A stretch of DNA of 64,000 bases, from assembly GCA_034086985.1 (NCBI GenBank), contig JAXDZG010000022.1, positions 1 to 64,000 of the forward strand, in the 5' to 3' direction. Below are positions 42,626-51,038 of this stretch, one piece after another. Source of the stretch: Phascolarctobacterium_A sp034086985 (GTDB lineage: Bacteria > Bacillota > Negativicutes > Acidaminococcales > Acidaminococcaceae). Numbering within the stretch: position 1 is the stretch's first letter; every line of letters begins with the position of its first letter. Below the pieces are notes generated by a model, which was not told the DNA's origin, searched no databases, and worked only from the letters and a program-made list of their open reading frames with translations. The translations under genes and the position numbers were made by a program.

Positions 42626-43519
42626 TTATTTATGAGCCCTGGCGAAGTATGCCTTCGCCCAAGCCAAGGCCGTGGGTGCGGTGGCCATGCCACCTCCTGC
42701 GGTCTCCTTTAAAGCGCAGGGAAGACTGTCGCCTACGCTTTTCATAGCGTCAATGGCTTCATCAGCATTGATGAAGCTTGTAATGCCGGACAGAGCCAGC
42801 TGGGCGGCCAAGAGCGCCTGCAGCGCACAAGCGCCGTTGCGCTTGATGCAGGGCACCTCGACTAAGCCTGCCACTGGGTCGCACACCAGCCCCAGCACAT
42901 TCTTGAACACAATAGCAACGGCGGTGCCCACCTGCTCGGCGCTTCCGCCCAGCATGCTCACGGCGGCTCCGGCTGCCATGGCAGCCGCACTGCCACACTC
43001 GGCCTGGCAGCCGCCGGTGGCGCCTGCCAAGGAGGCCCGCTCGGCAATGACCATACCAATGCTGCCCGCCACTACTAGGCCCCGTGCTAACGTTGCCTCG
43101 CTAAGCTGGCAGTGCTTTTTCAGGGAGAAGAATACACCCGGCAGCACGCCGCTAGCGCCAGCAGTGGGCGCCGCTACAATGCGGCCCATGGCCGCATTAC
43201 ACTCGCCCACGGCCATGGCGTAAATCACTGCGTCCATAGCCTTCTCTCCGAGGAGGCTCACAAAATGCTCGCCGATTGCGGCCTCAGCAAGGCGCTTGGA
43301 GTCGCCGCCTGTCAGGCCGCTGTGAGAGCGCACGCCGCTGAGGCCGTGCTCTACAGATTTTTCCATAACCTGCAGCATGTCCTGCATCTTGGCGAGCAAA
43401 TCCTCCTCGGAGCACTCCAGCTCCCGCATATTATAATCAATCAAAAAATCATCTAAGGATTGCTGCCAGCGCGTTGCCTCTTCAATCCAGCTGTTCAATG
43501 AAAGCATCTCTTTTTTCAT
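42626..43519 (-). CDS. sdaAA: L-serine dehydratase, iron-sulfur dependent, alpha subunit
   Basis: With SdaAB it converts L-serine to pyruvate and ammonia using an oxygen-sensitive 4Fe-4S cluster. The ATG at 43519 follows GAGGTG and gives 297 residues. Conserved segments are GLTGGDSKRLAEA, GRIVAAPTAGASGVLPG, GATGGCQAECGSAAAMAAGA and KNVLGLVCDPVAGLVEVPCIKRN, which hold the cluster cysteines. The longer frame to 43582 would overlap sdaAB and is rejected. It starts 10 bp after the sdaAB stop codon. Confidence 0.95.
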   Translation of the reverse strand: MKKEMLSLNSWIEEATRWQQSLDDFLIDYNMRELECSEEDLLAKMQDMLQVMEKSVEHGLSGVRSHSGLTGGDSKRLAEAAIGEHFVSLLGEKAMDAVIYAMAVGECNAAMGRIVAAPTAGASGVLPGVFFSLKKHCQLSEATLARGLVVAGSIGMVIAERASLAGATGGCQAECGSAAAMAAGAAVSMLGGSAEQVGTAVAIVFKNVLGLVCDPVAGLVEVPCIKRNGACALQALLAAQLALSGITSFINADEAIDAMKSVGDSLPCALKETAGGGMATAPTALAWAKAYFARAHK

Positions 43520-43529
43520 CAGTTCCACC

Positions 43530-44195
43530 TCACAAAACACTGGCGATAAAACGCACGGACTCAATCTGCTGCAAAGCACCAATGAGATTTAAAATCTCCT
43601 GGGGCACTGCTTCATCACATTCAATAACCATGGAGGCCATACCACCCTTGTCACTGCGGAAAAGGCGCATAGTAGCAATATTCACACCCGCATTGGCCAA
43701 GGTGCTGGTCACAAGTGCGATAACGCCGCGAGTATCAATATGCACCGTTAAAACAGCTGGCAGACGACCGGTCAGCTCCACAGGAAAGCCATCGATTTCG
43801 GTTACCTTCACCTGGCCGCCGCCCACAGAGGAGCCCACGATTTCGCAGTAGCTACCGCTGGCACTGGTCAGCTTAAACAGCACCGTATTGGGATGAGCCA
43901 TATTACCCAAATCAATTTTGTGGAAGGAATAAGCAAGGCCGCTTTCCTCAGCATATTTCGCTGCTTCAGGAATACGCTCATCATCGGGCATCCAGCCCAT
44001 AAGCCCCGCCAAAAGAGCCATGTCCGTACCATGACCCTGATAGGTTTCGGCAAAGGAGCCATGCAAATTGATTTCTGCCTTCACGGGCATGCCTCCTAAA
44101 ATGCTGGCTGCCAAAAGGCCCAGGCGCACTGCTCCCGCTGTATGGGAGCTGGAGGGTCCGATCATCACAGGACCAATAATATCAATCAGGTTCAT
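43530..44195 (-). CDS. sdaAB: L-serine dehydratase, iron-sulfur dependent, beta subunit
   Basis: A 221-residue partner of SdaAA. The N-terminal domain contains IGPVMIGPSSSHTAGAVRLGLLA and LHGSFAETYQGHGTDMALLAG, both diagnostic. The C-terminal third (about 147-221) is an ACT domain (VLTVHIDTRGVIALVTSTLANAGVNIATMRLFR), which in this enzyme type may sense serine. It lies 14 bp after the HutP-like gene. Confidence 0.95.
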   Translation of the reverse strand: MNLIDIIGPVMIGPSSSHTAGAVRLGLLAASILGGMPVKAEINLHGSFAETYQGHGTDMALLAGLMGWMPDDERIPEAAKYAEESGLAYSFHKIDLGNMAHPNTVLFKLTSASGSYCEIVGSSVGGGQVKVTEIDGFPVELTGRLPAVLTVHIDTRGVIALVTSTLANAGVNIATMRLFRSDKGGMASMVIECDEAVPQEILNLIGALQQIESVRFIASVL

Positions 44196-44209
44196 CTTAC
44201 GAAATTCTC

Positions 44210-44653
44210 CTATTCATCACTGGCTAGGCTACGATGAGCCAGGCCCACACACATCTCATTAAGATTTAAAACGCCCACACCCATATAAATGGCCACGCAA
44301 AGATGCTCGCCACAGCGGGCAATACCAATTTTACCGCCTACATTAAAGCCCACAGCCTTAGTTTTGACCTGCTCTAAGGCTTCATGAGCAGCTCCTGCCA
44401 CGGCTCCCGCACCCACATGGGTTTCGCTAACCAGGCCCTGACGCTGGGCCGCTACCACGGCCCGCTCGATAATCTTCACGATGGAGGGAATAAATTCACC
44501 ACCGAAATCCACAGCAGTGGACTTAATTCCCTGAGCAGCCAAACGCTCCTTTACCCGCATCTCCTCGGCACGGTTAGCCGTGAGTGCAATATGCAGGGCA
44601 GCACGACCAATTTCTATGCTGCTGTAGGAGGCTTTTAGAGTTCCTTGAGACAT
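44210..44653 (-). CDS. HutP-family RNA-binding regulator
   Basis: A 147-residue protein resembling HutP, the B. subtilis antiterminator of the histidine utilisation operon. The best match is the C-terminal segment KAVGFNVGGKIGIARCGEHLCVAIYMGVGVLNLNE (about 97-131), which is typical of the clostridial HutP-like family. As I recall, B. subtilis HutP binds metal and histidine through two His residues next to the EAL motif; at the aligned sites here I see Gly (AGAVAGAAHEAL), so it may use a different ligand. It sits between the symporter and sdaAB genes, in a serine, not a histidine, operon. Confidence 0.75.
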   Translation of the reverse strand: MSQGTLKASYSSIEIGRAALHIALTANRAEEMRVKERLAAQGIKSTAVDFGGEFIPSIVKIIERAVVAAQRQGLVSETHVGAGAVAGAAHEALEQVKTKAVGFNVGGKIGIARCGEHLCVAIYMGVGVLNLNEMCVGLAHRSLASDE

Positions 44654-44655
44654 TA

Positions 44656-46095
44656 TTATTCCTCTTCCTCAACCATAACGACCTCTTTAATCTTTTCTTT
44701 ATCCAGTACAGATACCAAGAGGAAGGTTGCAATACAAATAGGCCATTCAAAATAAATAACCTCATTAGCAAAAATAGGCTTCAAGCCTTGGATGGGGCTA
44801 CCGGGCATATACCACAGCATCATGCCCAAAATACCTACCAAGGTGGTCCAGAAGGCAGAGCTACGACGGCATACACTAGGAGCCCAGATAGTAAAGAAGA
44901 AGACGCAGGTCAGAGCTGTGGTCATGGACAGGCCGGCAATCATGGTTCTTACGATACCAGCTGCATTGAAAGCGAACCACAGTGTTACTAAGCCGACAGC
45001 AACAACGGTCATACGGCTAATAACAACTGCTCTACCTTCTTCTACGCCAGGGTTAATAAAGCGTTTGTAAATATCTTGGGTAAACAGGGTTGCAGTGCCC
45101 ATCAAAATAGCACAGGCAGTAGATACGTCCGCAGCCCACATAGCAGCCAGAGTTACACCGCCTGCCAAGGGGTCAAGGCTCATAATAACCTTGGGCATAG
45201 CCAAAGCTGCCTGGCTCATGGGCATTTCCGGGAACATTACCTTGGCAACTACACCAACAATAGCGCAAATAAAGCCAACGGGGAAAATCATTAAGCCTGC
45301 CAGCAGGTAACCATTACGAGCTGCCTTGGCATTTTCAGCAGCGCAGGCAAATTGCACAGGACCTTGCGCAGTAATGGTTTGGGTAATCATAACGATGATG
45401 TTACCAATAATAACTGCCAAAGGAAGGCCTGCAATGGGAGAAGCCATAATCTCCGCATTAGGCAGCTTAGCTACCATAGCATCCCAGCCACCTACATTAG
45501 CCACGGATTGGCTTGCAGAATAAACAATACCCACATAAATCAAGGTTACGCTGACGATATTGGAAAGGCCGGAGGACCAAAGGCCACCAATCAGGGTAAT
45601 ACCAATAAATACCACTGCACTCATAATCATACCAGTTTTAAAGGTAAAGATATTGGGCAGCAGAGAGGACAAAATCGCACCGCCTGCCATATATTGCAGG
45701 GAGGTGATAACGCCCATGATAATAATTAAGCCAATGGCACCGATTAAACGTCCCTTGGTATCATAGTAGTTTTCAAAAAACTCAGGAATAGTAGAAACCT
45801 TCATGGAACGCAGCTTGCCTGCTGCTACCAGACCCATCACAATCGCACCAATGGACCAGGCACCATTGTACCAGCCTGCTGATAAGCCAACACCAAAGGC
45901 TCTTTGGGCTACACCAACGGTGGAAGCAGCACCGACTGCCAGACCCGTAACGTTCACCGCAACCAAAAGTGTGGTAAGCTTACGACTCGCCAAGAGGAAC
46001 GCTGTGGAACCGGCATCCGCTCTCTTTTTGACCCAAAAGCTGATGCCAAACAACAAAGCGATGTAAGCACACACAATAAATAACTGAATAGACAT
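44656..46095 (-). CDS. Sodium:solute symporter (SSS family), probable serine/amino-acid importer
   Basis: A 479-residue inner-membrane carrier with about 13 helices. SSS family features include ASRKLTTLLVAVNVTGLAVGAASTVGVAQRAF (about 39-70, helix I-II region), GMSLL-like AGWYNGAWSIGAIVMG, and AAMWAADVSTACAILMGTATLFTQDIYKRF (about 318-347). It is first in the operon that breaks down serine, so serine is the simplest substrate guess. Two starts are possible: ATG 46095 (used) or GTG 46104, which is better spaced from AAAGG. The leader upstream is 200 bp. Confidence 0.85.
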   Translation of the reverse strand: MSIQLFIVCAYIALLFGISFWVKKRADAGSTAFLLASRKLTTLLVAVNVTGLAVGAASTVGVAQRAFGVGLSAGWYNGAWSIGAIVMGLVAAGKLRSMKVSTIPEFFENYYDTKGRLIGAIGLIIIMGVITSLQYMAGGAILSSLLPNIFTFKTGMIMSAVVFIGITLIGGLWSSGLSNIVSVTLIYVGIVYSASQSVANVGGWDAMVAKLPNAEIMASPIAGLPLAVIIGNIIVMITQTITAQGPVQFACAAENAKAARNGYLLAGLMIFPVGFICAIVGVVAKVMFPEMPMSQAALAMPKVIMSLDPLAGGVTLAAMWAADVSTACAILMGTATLFTQDIYKRFINPGVEEGRAVVISRMTVVAVGLVTLWFAFNAAGIVRTMIAGLSMTTALTCVFFFTIWAPSVCRRSSAFWTTLVGILGMMLWYMPGSPIQGLKPIFANEVIYFEWPICIATFLLVSVLDKEKIKEVVMVEEEE

Positions 46096-46330
46096 AAAAA
46101 ACACACTACCTTTCTTCCATGCTACTTTGCACGCACGATATGCCACCACAGCGGGTGACCCTTACTACCATACTACACGGCAATAAATTACCTTTTATTA
46201 TATCAACTCTCAAGAACAAATAAAAGCCTTTAGGCGAAAAAGTGTGTTTTTATTTTACAAAATCTGCTTACCAAAATTTTACGCAAAAATTTCTCCGTGT
46301 CCGCTCCAAGAAAAAGGATTTTACTTTTTC

Positions 46331-46359
46331 TTGTCGAACTTTGTAATGTATGTTATATG
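46331..46359 (+). promoter_or_regulatory. Promoter of the TSCPD gene
   Basis: TTGTCG (46331-46336), 17-nt spacer, TATATG (46354-46359). The Shine-Dalgarno GGAGGG follows about 4 nt later, so the mRNA leader would be very short. Confidence 0.55.
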
Positions 46360-46375
46360 TATCGGAGGGAATGTG

Positions 46376-46615
46376 ATGTTTGAATATGCACCTCAGGGAG
46401 TATGCTCCCGCAAAATAAATTTTAATATCATCGACGGCAAACTGCACAATGTGCGCTTTACAGGCGGCTGCCCCGGTAATCTGGCTGCTATCAGCAAGCT
46501 AGTGGAGGGCATGGATGCTTTGCAAGTTGCTAATTTGTTGGAGGGCAATCAATGTGGCATGCGTGGCACCAGCTGCGGTGACCAATTATCCAAGGCCATT
46601 AAATCTTTCCTGTAA
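46376..46615 (+). CDS. TSCPD-domain protein (TIGR03905-like)
   Basis: A 79-residue small protein with the family shape VCSRKINFNIIDGKLHNVRFTGGCPGNLAAISKLVEG and a late GTSCGDQLSKAI; three or four Cys are conserved (CS near 9, GGCPG near 31, QCGM near 59, TSCGDQ near 66). The TSCPD domain also occurs at the C-terminus of class II ribonucleotide reductase, where it may bind zinc or nucleic acid. The free-standing form has no assigned function. GGAGGG precedes the ATG at 46376. Confidence 0.85.
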   Translation: MFEYAPQGVCSRKINFNIIDGKLHNVRFTGGCPGNLAAISKLVEGMDALQVANLLEGNQCGMRGTSCGDQLSKAIKSFL

Positions 46616-46669
46616 TTAATATCTATAACAGATAAAAGCTAATGGAGTTTTAGGAAAGGAGGGTTCGCT

Positions 46670-47626
46670 ATGTACAAAATTGTAAAAAGCACGGATAATG
46701 GTCTGGACGAAATGGAGCTGGACCATCTGGAAAAGGGCTATTGGCTGGATGTAGTAGCGCCCTCTGAGGACGAGCTCACAGAAATCGCTGCTGCCACCGG
46801 CATTCAAATGGACTTTTTGAGCGCCGCACTGGACGAAGAAGAAAAATCCCGTATTGAGGTCGAGGACGACCAAATTTTGATTTTGGTGGACATCCCCTTC
46901 TTCCGCAGCAATAAGGATTATGATACCCTGCCCTTGGGCATCATCATTACGGAAGCAGGCATCACCACTGTGTGCTTGGAGGCCAATGGCGTCACCGCCG
47001 ACTTCGGCAGTCACAACGCTCGTATGTTCAGCACCTTTAAAAAGACCCGCTTCCTCTTCCAAATTCTCTATAAATCTGCAACTCTATATCTAAAATATAT
47101 CCGTATTATTATTAAACGTACCGATGAATTGGAAATCCATCTGCGCCAGTCCATGGAAAATAGCGAGCTCTTTAACCTATTGGATTTGCAAAAATCTCTG
47201 ACTTATTTTTCCACCTCCCTGCGCAGCAATTCCATCGTTATGGAAAGGCTTTTGCGTTTGCGCAATGCCAACGCCAGTGCTTCCCAGCACCTTATAAAGG
47301 TGTACGAGGAGGACGAGGATTTGCTAGATGACGTTATTATCGAATATAAGCAGGCCGTAGAAATGGTTGAGATGTATAGCCACATTTTGAACAGCATGAT
47401 GGAAGTATTCGCTAGCATCATCAGTAACAACCTGAACTTAGTCATGAAATTCTTGGCTTCCGTCACCATTTTGTTGGCCATCCCCACTCTCATCAGTGGT
47501 CTGTGGGGTATGAACGTGCATGTTCCCTTTGCTGATAGCCCCTATGGCTTTGCCATTGTGGTGTGCTTCGCCTTTGTGGTAGCTATCGGTAGTGCTGTGC
47601 TTCTCTGGAAACGGCGCATGTTTTAG
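46670..47626 (+). CDS. CorA-family divalent metal transporter
   Basis: A 318-residue channel for Mg2+ or related cations. The large N-terminal cytoplasmic domain (about 1-250, acidic, with long helices) is followed by two membrane helices. The first ends with the signature GMN (in GLWGMNVHVPF, about 284-286 for GMN). AAAGGAGGG lies upstream of the ATG. It is probably cotranscribed with the TSCPD gene (54 bp upstream) and the HerA-like gene (36 bp downstream). Confidence 0.92.
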   Translation: MYKIVKSTDNGLDEMELDHLEKGYWLDVVAPSEDELTEIAAATGIQMDFLSAALDEEEKSRIEVEDDQILILVDIPFFRSNKDYDTLPLGIIITEAGITTVCLEANGVTADFGSHNARMFSTFKKTRFLFQILYKSATLYLKYIRIIIKRTDELEIHLRQSMENSELFNLLDLQKSLTYFSTSLRSNSIVMERLLRLRNANASASQHLIKVYEEDEDLLDDVIIEYKQAVEMVEMYSHILNSMMEVFASIISNNLNLVMKFLASVTILLAIPTLISGLWGMNVHVPFADSPYGFAIVVCFAFVVAIGSAVLLWKRRMF

Positions 47627-47662
47627 AATTTTACTCTACTTATTTTCAAGGAGGTTAACCAT

Positions 47663-49216
47663 ATGTATATTCCCAAGCTGCACAAAATCTGGCTGTGCCA
47701 AAATAGTCAGGGCGGCATTTACCTAACCCCCAAAATGGCCAATCGTCATGGTCTTATCGCCGGCGCCACCGGCACCGGCAAAACCGTTACCCTCAAGGTA
47801 ATGGCCGAAAGCTTTAGCGAGATGGGCGTACCCGTTTTCCTAGCCGATATTAAGGGCGATGTATCTGGTATGATTTTACCAGGCGAGGACAGTGAGGGCT
47901 TTCAAAAGCGTATCAAAAATAAGCTAGGTCTGGATATAGACTGGAAATTTGCCGGTTATCCCGTGCGCTTTTGGGATGTGTATGGCAAGATGGGCCTGCC
48001 CGTGCGCACTACCATTTCCGACATGGGTCCTGAGCTTTTGAGTCGTCTTTTAGAGCTCAACGATACCCAATCCGGCGTCATGAATATTATCTTCCGCGTA
48101 GCTGACAGCCAGGGACTACTCCTTTTAGACTTTAAGGATCTGCGCAGCATGGTGCAATATGTGGGTGACCATGCCGCTGAAATCAAAATGGAATATGGCA
48201 ACGTTTCCTCCCAGAGCATCGGTGCCATTCAAAGAGCGCTGCTACGCTTAGAGGACCAAGGGGGCAACATTTTCTTTGGCGAGCCCGCTCTGGATATTAA
48301 GGACTGGTTTGCTACCGATAGCGAGGGCAGGGGCATAATTAATTTACTCCACTGCACCGAGCTCTTCCAAAATCCCCTGCTCTATTCCACCTTCCTGCTG
48401 TGGATGCTATCCGAGCTCTATGAAATGATGCCGGAAGCAGGCGATTTAAATAAGCCTAAAATGGTCTTCTTTTTTGACGAAGCCCATTTAATCTTTAAGG
48501 ATGCTCCCCGCTCCCTGTTGGACAAGGTGGAGCAAATCGTGCGTCTTATCCGCTCCAAGGGCATTGGCATTTACTTTATTACCCAACAACCTGCGGATAT
48601 TCCCGATACAGTTCTCTCCCAATTGGGCAATAAACTGCAGCACGCCCTGCGTGCCTACACTCCGAAGGAGCGTAAGGGCTTAAAGGCAGCAGCCCAAGCC
48701 TTCCGTCCTAACCCGGATTTAAATGCAGAAGCAGCCTTGGGCGAGCTTGGCACCGGCGAAGTGCTGGTTTCCTTGCTGGACGAGGAGGGTGTGCCCACCA
48801 TGGTGCAGCGTGCTTATGTGATGCCGCCTCGAAGCTATTTGGGCACCTGCTCCGACGAAGTACGTCGCAAAGCCATTGAAGAAACTCCCCTGCATACTAA
48901 GTATGCCAAGGCCATCGATAGGGAGTCCGCTTATGAGATTTTGCAAAAGCGCGCTCAAGAAGCCGCTGCTGGCGAAAATGAAGAAGAACACGAAGAGGAA
49001 CAAGGCTCCAGCCTGCGTGACGAAATCCGCCGCAACGTGCCCAAGGCAAGCACCCGCTCTACAGCAAGTCGCAGTAGCTCCACTCGCAGCACCCGCACTG
49101 CTAAGGAACCGCCCAGCGTTATCGAAAAGGTAGCTACCAGTGCTCTACAGACCTTTGGCCGTACCATTGCTACCTCTTTAGCACGTGGCCTTTTGGGCAG
49201 CCTGCTGAAAAAGTAA
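47663..49216 (+). CDS. HerA-like P-loop ATPase (DUF853/YjgR family)
   Basis: A 517-residue protein with Walker A GATGTGKT (34-41), a Walker B VFFFDEAHLIF (about 269-279), sensor region GIGIYFITQQPADIPDTVL (about 301-319) and an Arg/Ser/Thr-rich tail (about 420-490, RSTASRSSSTRSTRTA) before a short hydrophobic end. YjgR/DUF853 proteins are related to HerA/FtsK ATPases, but their role is unknown; a nucleic acid translocase or helicase is likely. GGAGG sits upstream of the ATG. A strong terminator follows, closing the three-gene unit. Confidence 0.85.
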   Translation: MYIPKLHKIWLCQNSQGGIYLTPKMANRHGLIAGATGTGKTVTLKVMAESFSEMGVPVFLADIKGDVSGMILPGEDSEGFQKRIKNKLGLDIDWKFAGYPVRFWDVYGKMGLPVRTTISDMGPELLSRLLELNDTQSGVMNIIFRVADSQGLLLLDFKDLRSMVQYVGDHAAEIKMEYGNVSSQSIGAIQRALLRLEDQGGNIFFGEPALDIKDWFATDSEGRGIINLLHCTELFQNPLLYSTFLLWMLSELYEMMPEAGDLNKPKMVFFFDEAHLIFKDAPRSLLDKVEQIVRLIRSKGIGIYFITQQPADIPDTVLSQLGNKLQHALRAYTPKERKGLKAAAQAFRPNPDLNAEAALGELGTGEVLVSLLDEEGVPTMVQRAYVMPPRSYLGTCSDEVRRKAIEETPLHTKYAKAIDRESAYEILQKRAQEAAAGENEEEHEEEQGSSLRDEIRRNVPKASTRSTASRSSSTRSTRTAKEPPSVIEKVATSALQTFGRTIATSLARGLLGSLLKK

Positions 49217-49247
49217 ACCTACTACTTATTTAGAAATCAAAATAGTC

Positions 49248-49281
49248 AAGAACGTCGGTCTCAGACCGACGTTCTTTTTTT
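49248..49281 (+). terminator. Intrinsic terminator of the HerA-like gene
   Basis: A 14-bp perfect stem (49248-49261 and 49263-49276, essentially a palindrome with GTCGGTCT / AGACCGAC) followed by seven T. Confidence 0.92.
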
Positions 49282-49314
49282 CGAAAAAAATCTCAAATTT
49301 TTTCACATTAGTGC

Positions 49315-49343
49315 TTTACAAATTTAATGTGCTAAAGTATAAT
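49315..49343 (+). promoter_or_regulatory. Promoter of the amino-acid ABC transporter operon
   Basis: TTTACA (49315-49320), 17-nt spacer, TATAAT (49338-49343). About 55 nt lie between the -10 and the start codon. Confidence 0.8.
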
Positions 49344-49403
49344 ATGAATGTACTCATTAGCGATGCTTGCTTCAAGCAGAATTTTTAATTAAGAGGTGTA
49401 GAA

Positions 49404-50180
49404 ATGAAAAAGCTATTAGTATTACTCATGGGTCTCATGATGATGATTATGATGGTTGCCGGTTGCGGCAGCAGCGGCCCCAAGAAAATCGTTATTGGTC
49501 TGGACGACAACTTTGCTCCTATGGGCTTCCGTAACGAGAAAAATGAAATCGTTGGTATGGACATTGACTTGGCTCGCGAAGCCTGCAAACGTCTGAACAT
49601 GGAAGTTGAATTCAAGCCCATCGATTGGGGTGCTAAAGAAGCTGAATTAAAATCCAAACGCATTGACGCTATTTGGAACTGTTTCACCATTAACCCTGAG
49701 CGTGAAAAGGTTTATGGCCTGTCCAAGCCCTACCTGATTAACTCCCAATTGGTAGTCGTTCCCGTCGGCTCCCCCATTAAAAAGATTGCCGACCTGAAGG
49801 GCAAGAGAGTTGCTGTACAAGACGACTCCACCGGCTCCTACCTGATGGAGCTGCCGAAAAACAAGGCTTTGAAGGACTCCCTGGCTGACTATCGTAAATA
49901 TCCTGACTTTGCAGCCATCTATCTGGAACTGGACAACAAGCGCGTTGACGCAGCTATCGTTGATGCAGTATTAGCTCGTGGCTACTATGACAAGAAGAAA
50001 CCCGGTCAATACACCATTTTGGAAGAAAACATGGGTGAAGAGGTTGTTGGTATCGCTTTCCGCAAGGACGATAAAGAATTCCTGCAACGCATTGACAAGG
50101 TTATGGAAGAAATGAAAAAGGACGGCACCTGCAAAAAGATCTCCGAAAAATGGATGGGCGCTGACATTATTAAATACTAA
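49404..50180 (+). CDS. Amino-acid ABC transporter substrate-binding lipoprotein
   Basis: A 258-residue extracytoplasmic binding protein of family 3. The signal peptide ends with the lipobox VAGC (Cys about residue 21). The mature protein shows the expected segments: IVIGLDDNFAPMGFRNEKNEIVGMDIDLAREA (about 31-62), DWGAKEAELKSKRIDAIWNCF and SQLVVVPVGSPIKKIADLKGKRVAVQ. The family binds polar amino acids (Gln, Cys, His, Arg); the ligand is not readable. It is expressed ahead of the permease, with an intrinsic terminator in between. Confidence 0.93.
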   Translation: MKKLLVLLMGLMMMIMMVAGCGSSGPKKIVIGLDDNFAPMGFRNEKNEIVGMDIDLAREACKRLNMEVEFKPIDWGAKEAELKSKRIDAIWNCFTINPEREKVYGLSKPYLINSQLVVVPVGSPIKKIADLKGKRVAVQDDSTGSYLMELPKNKALKDSLADYRKYPDFAAIYLELDNKRVDAAIVDAVLARGYYDKKKPGQYTILEENMGEEVVGIAFRKDDKEFLQRIDKVMEEMKKDGTCKKISEKWMGADIIKY

Positions 50181-50193
50181 TACACAAGTATTC

Positions 50194-50225
50194 AAGGGCC
50201 GAAGCAGTTCGGCCCTTTCTTTTTT
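50194..50225 (+). terminator. Intrinsic terminator between binding-protein and permease genes
   Basis: A 10-bp perfect stem (AAGGGCCGAA at 50194-50203, TTCGGCCCTT at 50208-50217) followed by T-rich CTTTTTT. It would raise the binding protein over the membrane components. Confidence 0.9.
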
Positions 50226-50335
50226 AGCTGCTACACCCTTTTTGCTTGTCAATGCTTTAGCAAAGTGATACAATAAAGTAAGCTTGTGCTGCAGCGTAGC
50301 TACAGCACTAATAATTGATGAAGATGGAGAGAGTT

Positions 50336-50980
50336 ATGGATTACGTATTAAAGATTATTCCTCAGATGCTTGATGGCTGCGTAGTTTCAGCCCAAGTCTT
50401 CCTGATAACCATTGTTTTGAGCATTCCCCTAGGCGTGCTGCTGAGCTTAGGCCGTGTTTCCAGCATCAAGCCCCTGCAAAAAATCATCGGCTTTTATGTT
50501 TGGGTTATGCGTGGCAGCCCCCTGATGCTGCAAATTTTCTTTGTTTACTTCGTGCTTCCCTCCGTGGGCATTCGCCTGCCGGACTTTGAGTCCGCAGCTG
50601 TGGCCTTTGTTCTGAACTACGCTGCCTACTTCTGCGAAATCTTCCGCGCCGGCATTCAGGCCATCCCCAAAGGCCAGTACGAAGCCGCTCACACCTTGGG
50701 CATGAACTATGTACAGACCATGCGCCGCATTGTGCTGCCCCAGGTAATTCGCATTATCCTACCGCCCATTAGCAACGAAACCATCACCCTAGTTAAGGAT
50801 ACCTCCTTGGTTTATGTTTTAGCTATGAACGACTTGATGCGTACCGCTCGTAACTTAGTACAGCGCGACTTTAACATCACTCCCTTTATCGTTGCAGGCT
50901 GCTTCTATCTGTTTGCTACCCTGATCCTAACGCTTATTTTCGAACGTTTAGAAAAGCATTTCTCCAAATACGATCAATAA
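50336..50980 (+). CDS. Amino-acid ABC transporter permease (HisM/GlnP type)
   Basis: A 214-residue permease from the ATG at 50336, with GGAG 6 nt upstream. It has five predicted helices and the EAA loop typical of the family (EIFRAGIQAIPKGQYEAAHTLGMNYVQTMRRIVLPQ, about 98-133), which contacts the ATPase. Likely a homodimer, as no second permease gene exists nearby. A 5-residue gap in spacing to the ATPase gene (58 bp) contains a small CAACAG/CTGTTG hairpin. Confidence 0.93.
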   Translation: MDYVLKIIPQMLDGCVVSAQVFLITIVLSIPLGVLLSLGRVSSIKPLQKIIGFYVWVMRGSPLMLQIFFVYFVLPSVGIRLPDFESAAVAFVLNYAAYFCEIFRAGIQAIPKGQYEAAHTLGMNYVQTMRRIVLPQVIRIILPPISNETITLVKDTSLVYVLAMNDLMRTARNLVQRDFNITPFIVAGCFYLFATLILTLIFERLEKHFSKYDQ

Positions 50981-51038
50981 ACAGATTTAGTGAAGCTTAC
51001 AACAGCAACAGCTCGACTGTTGCGCAAGGAGGACGACA

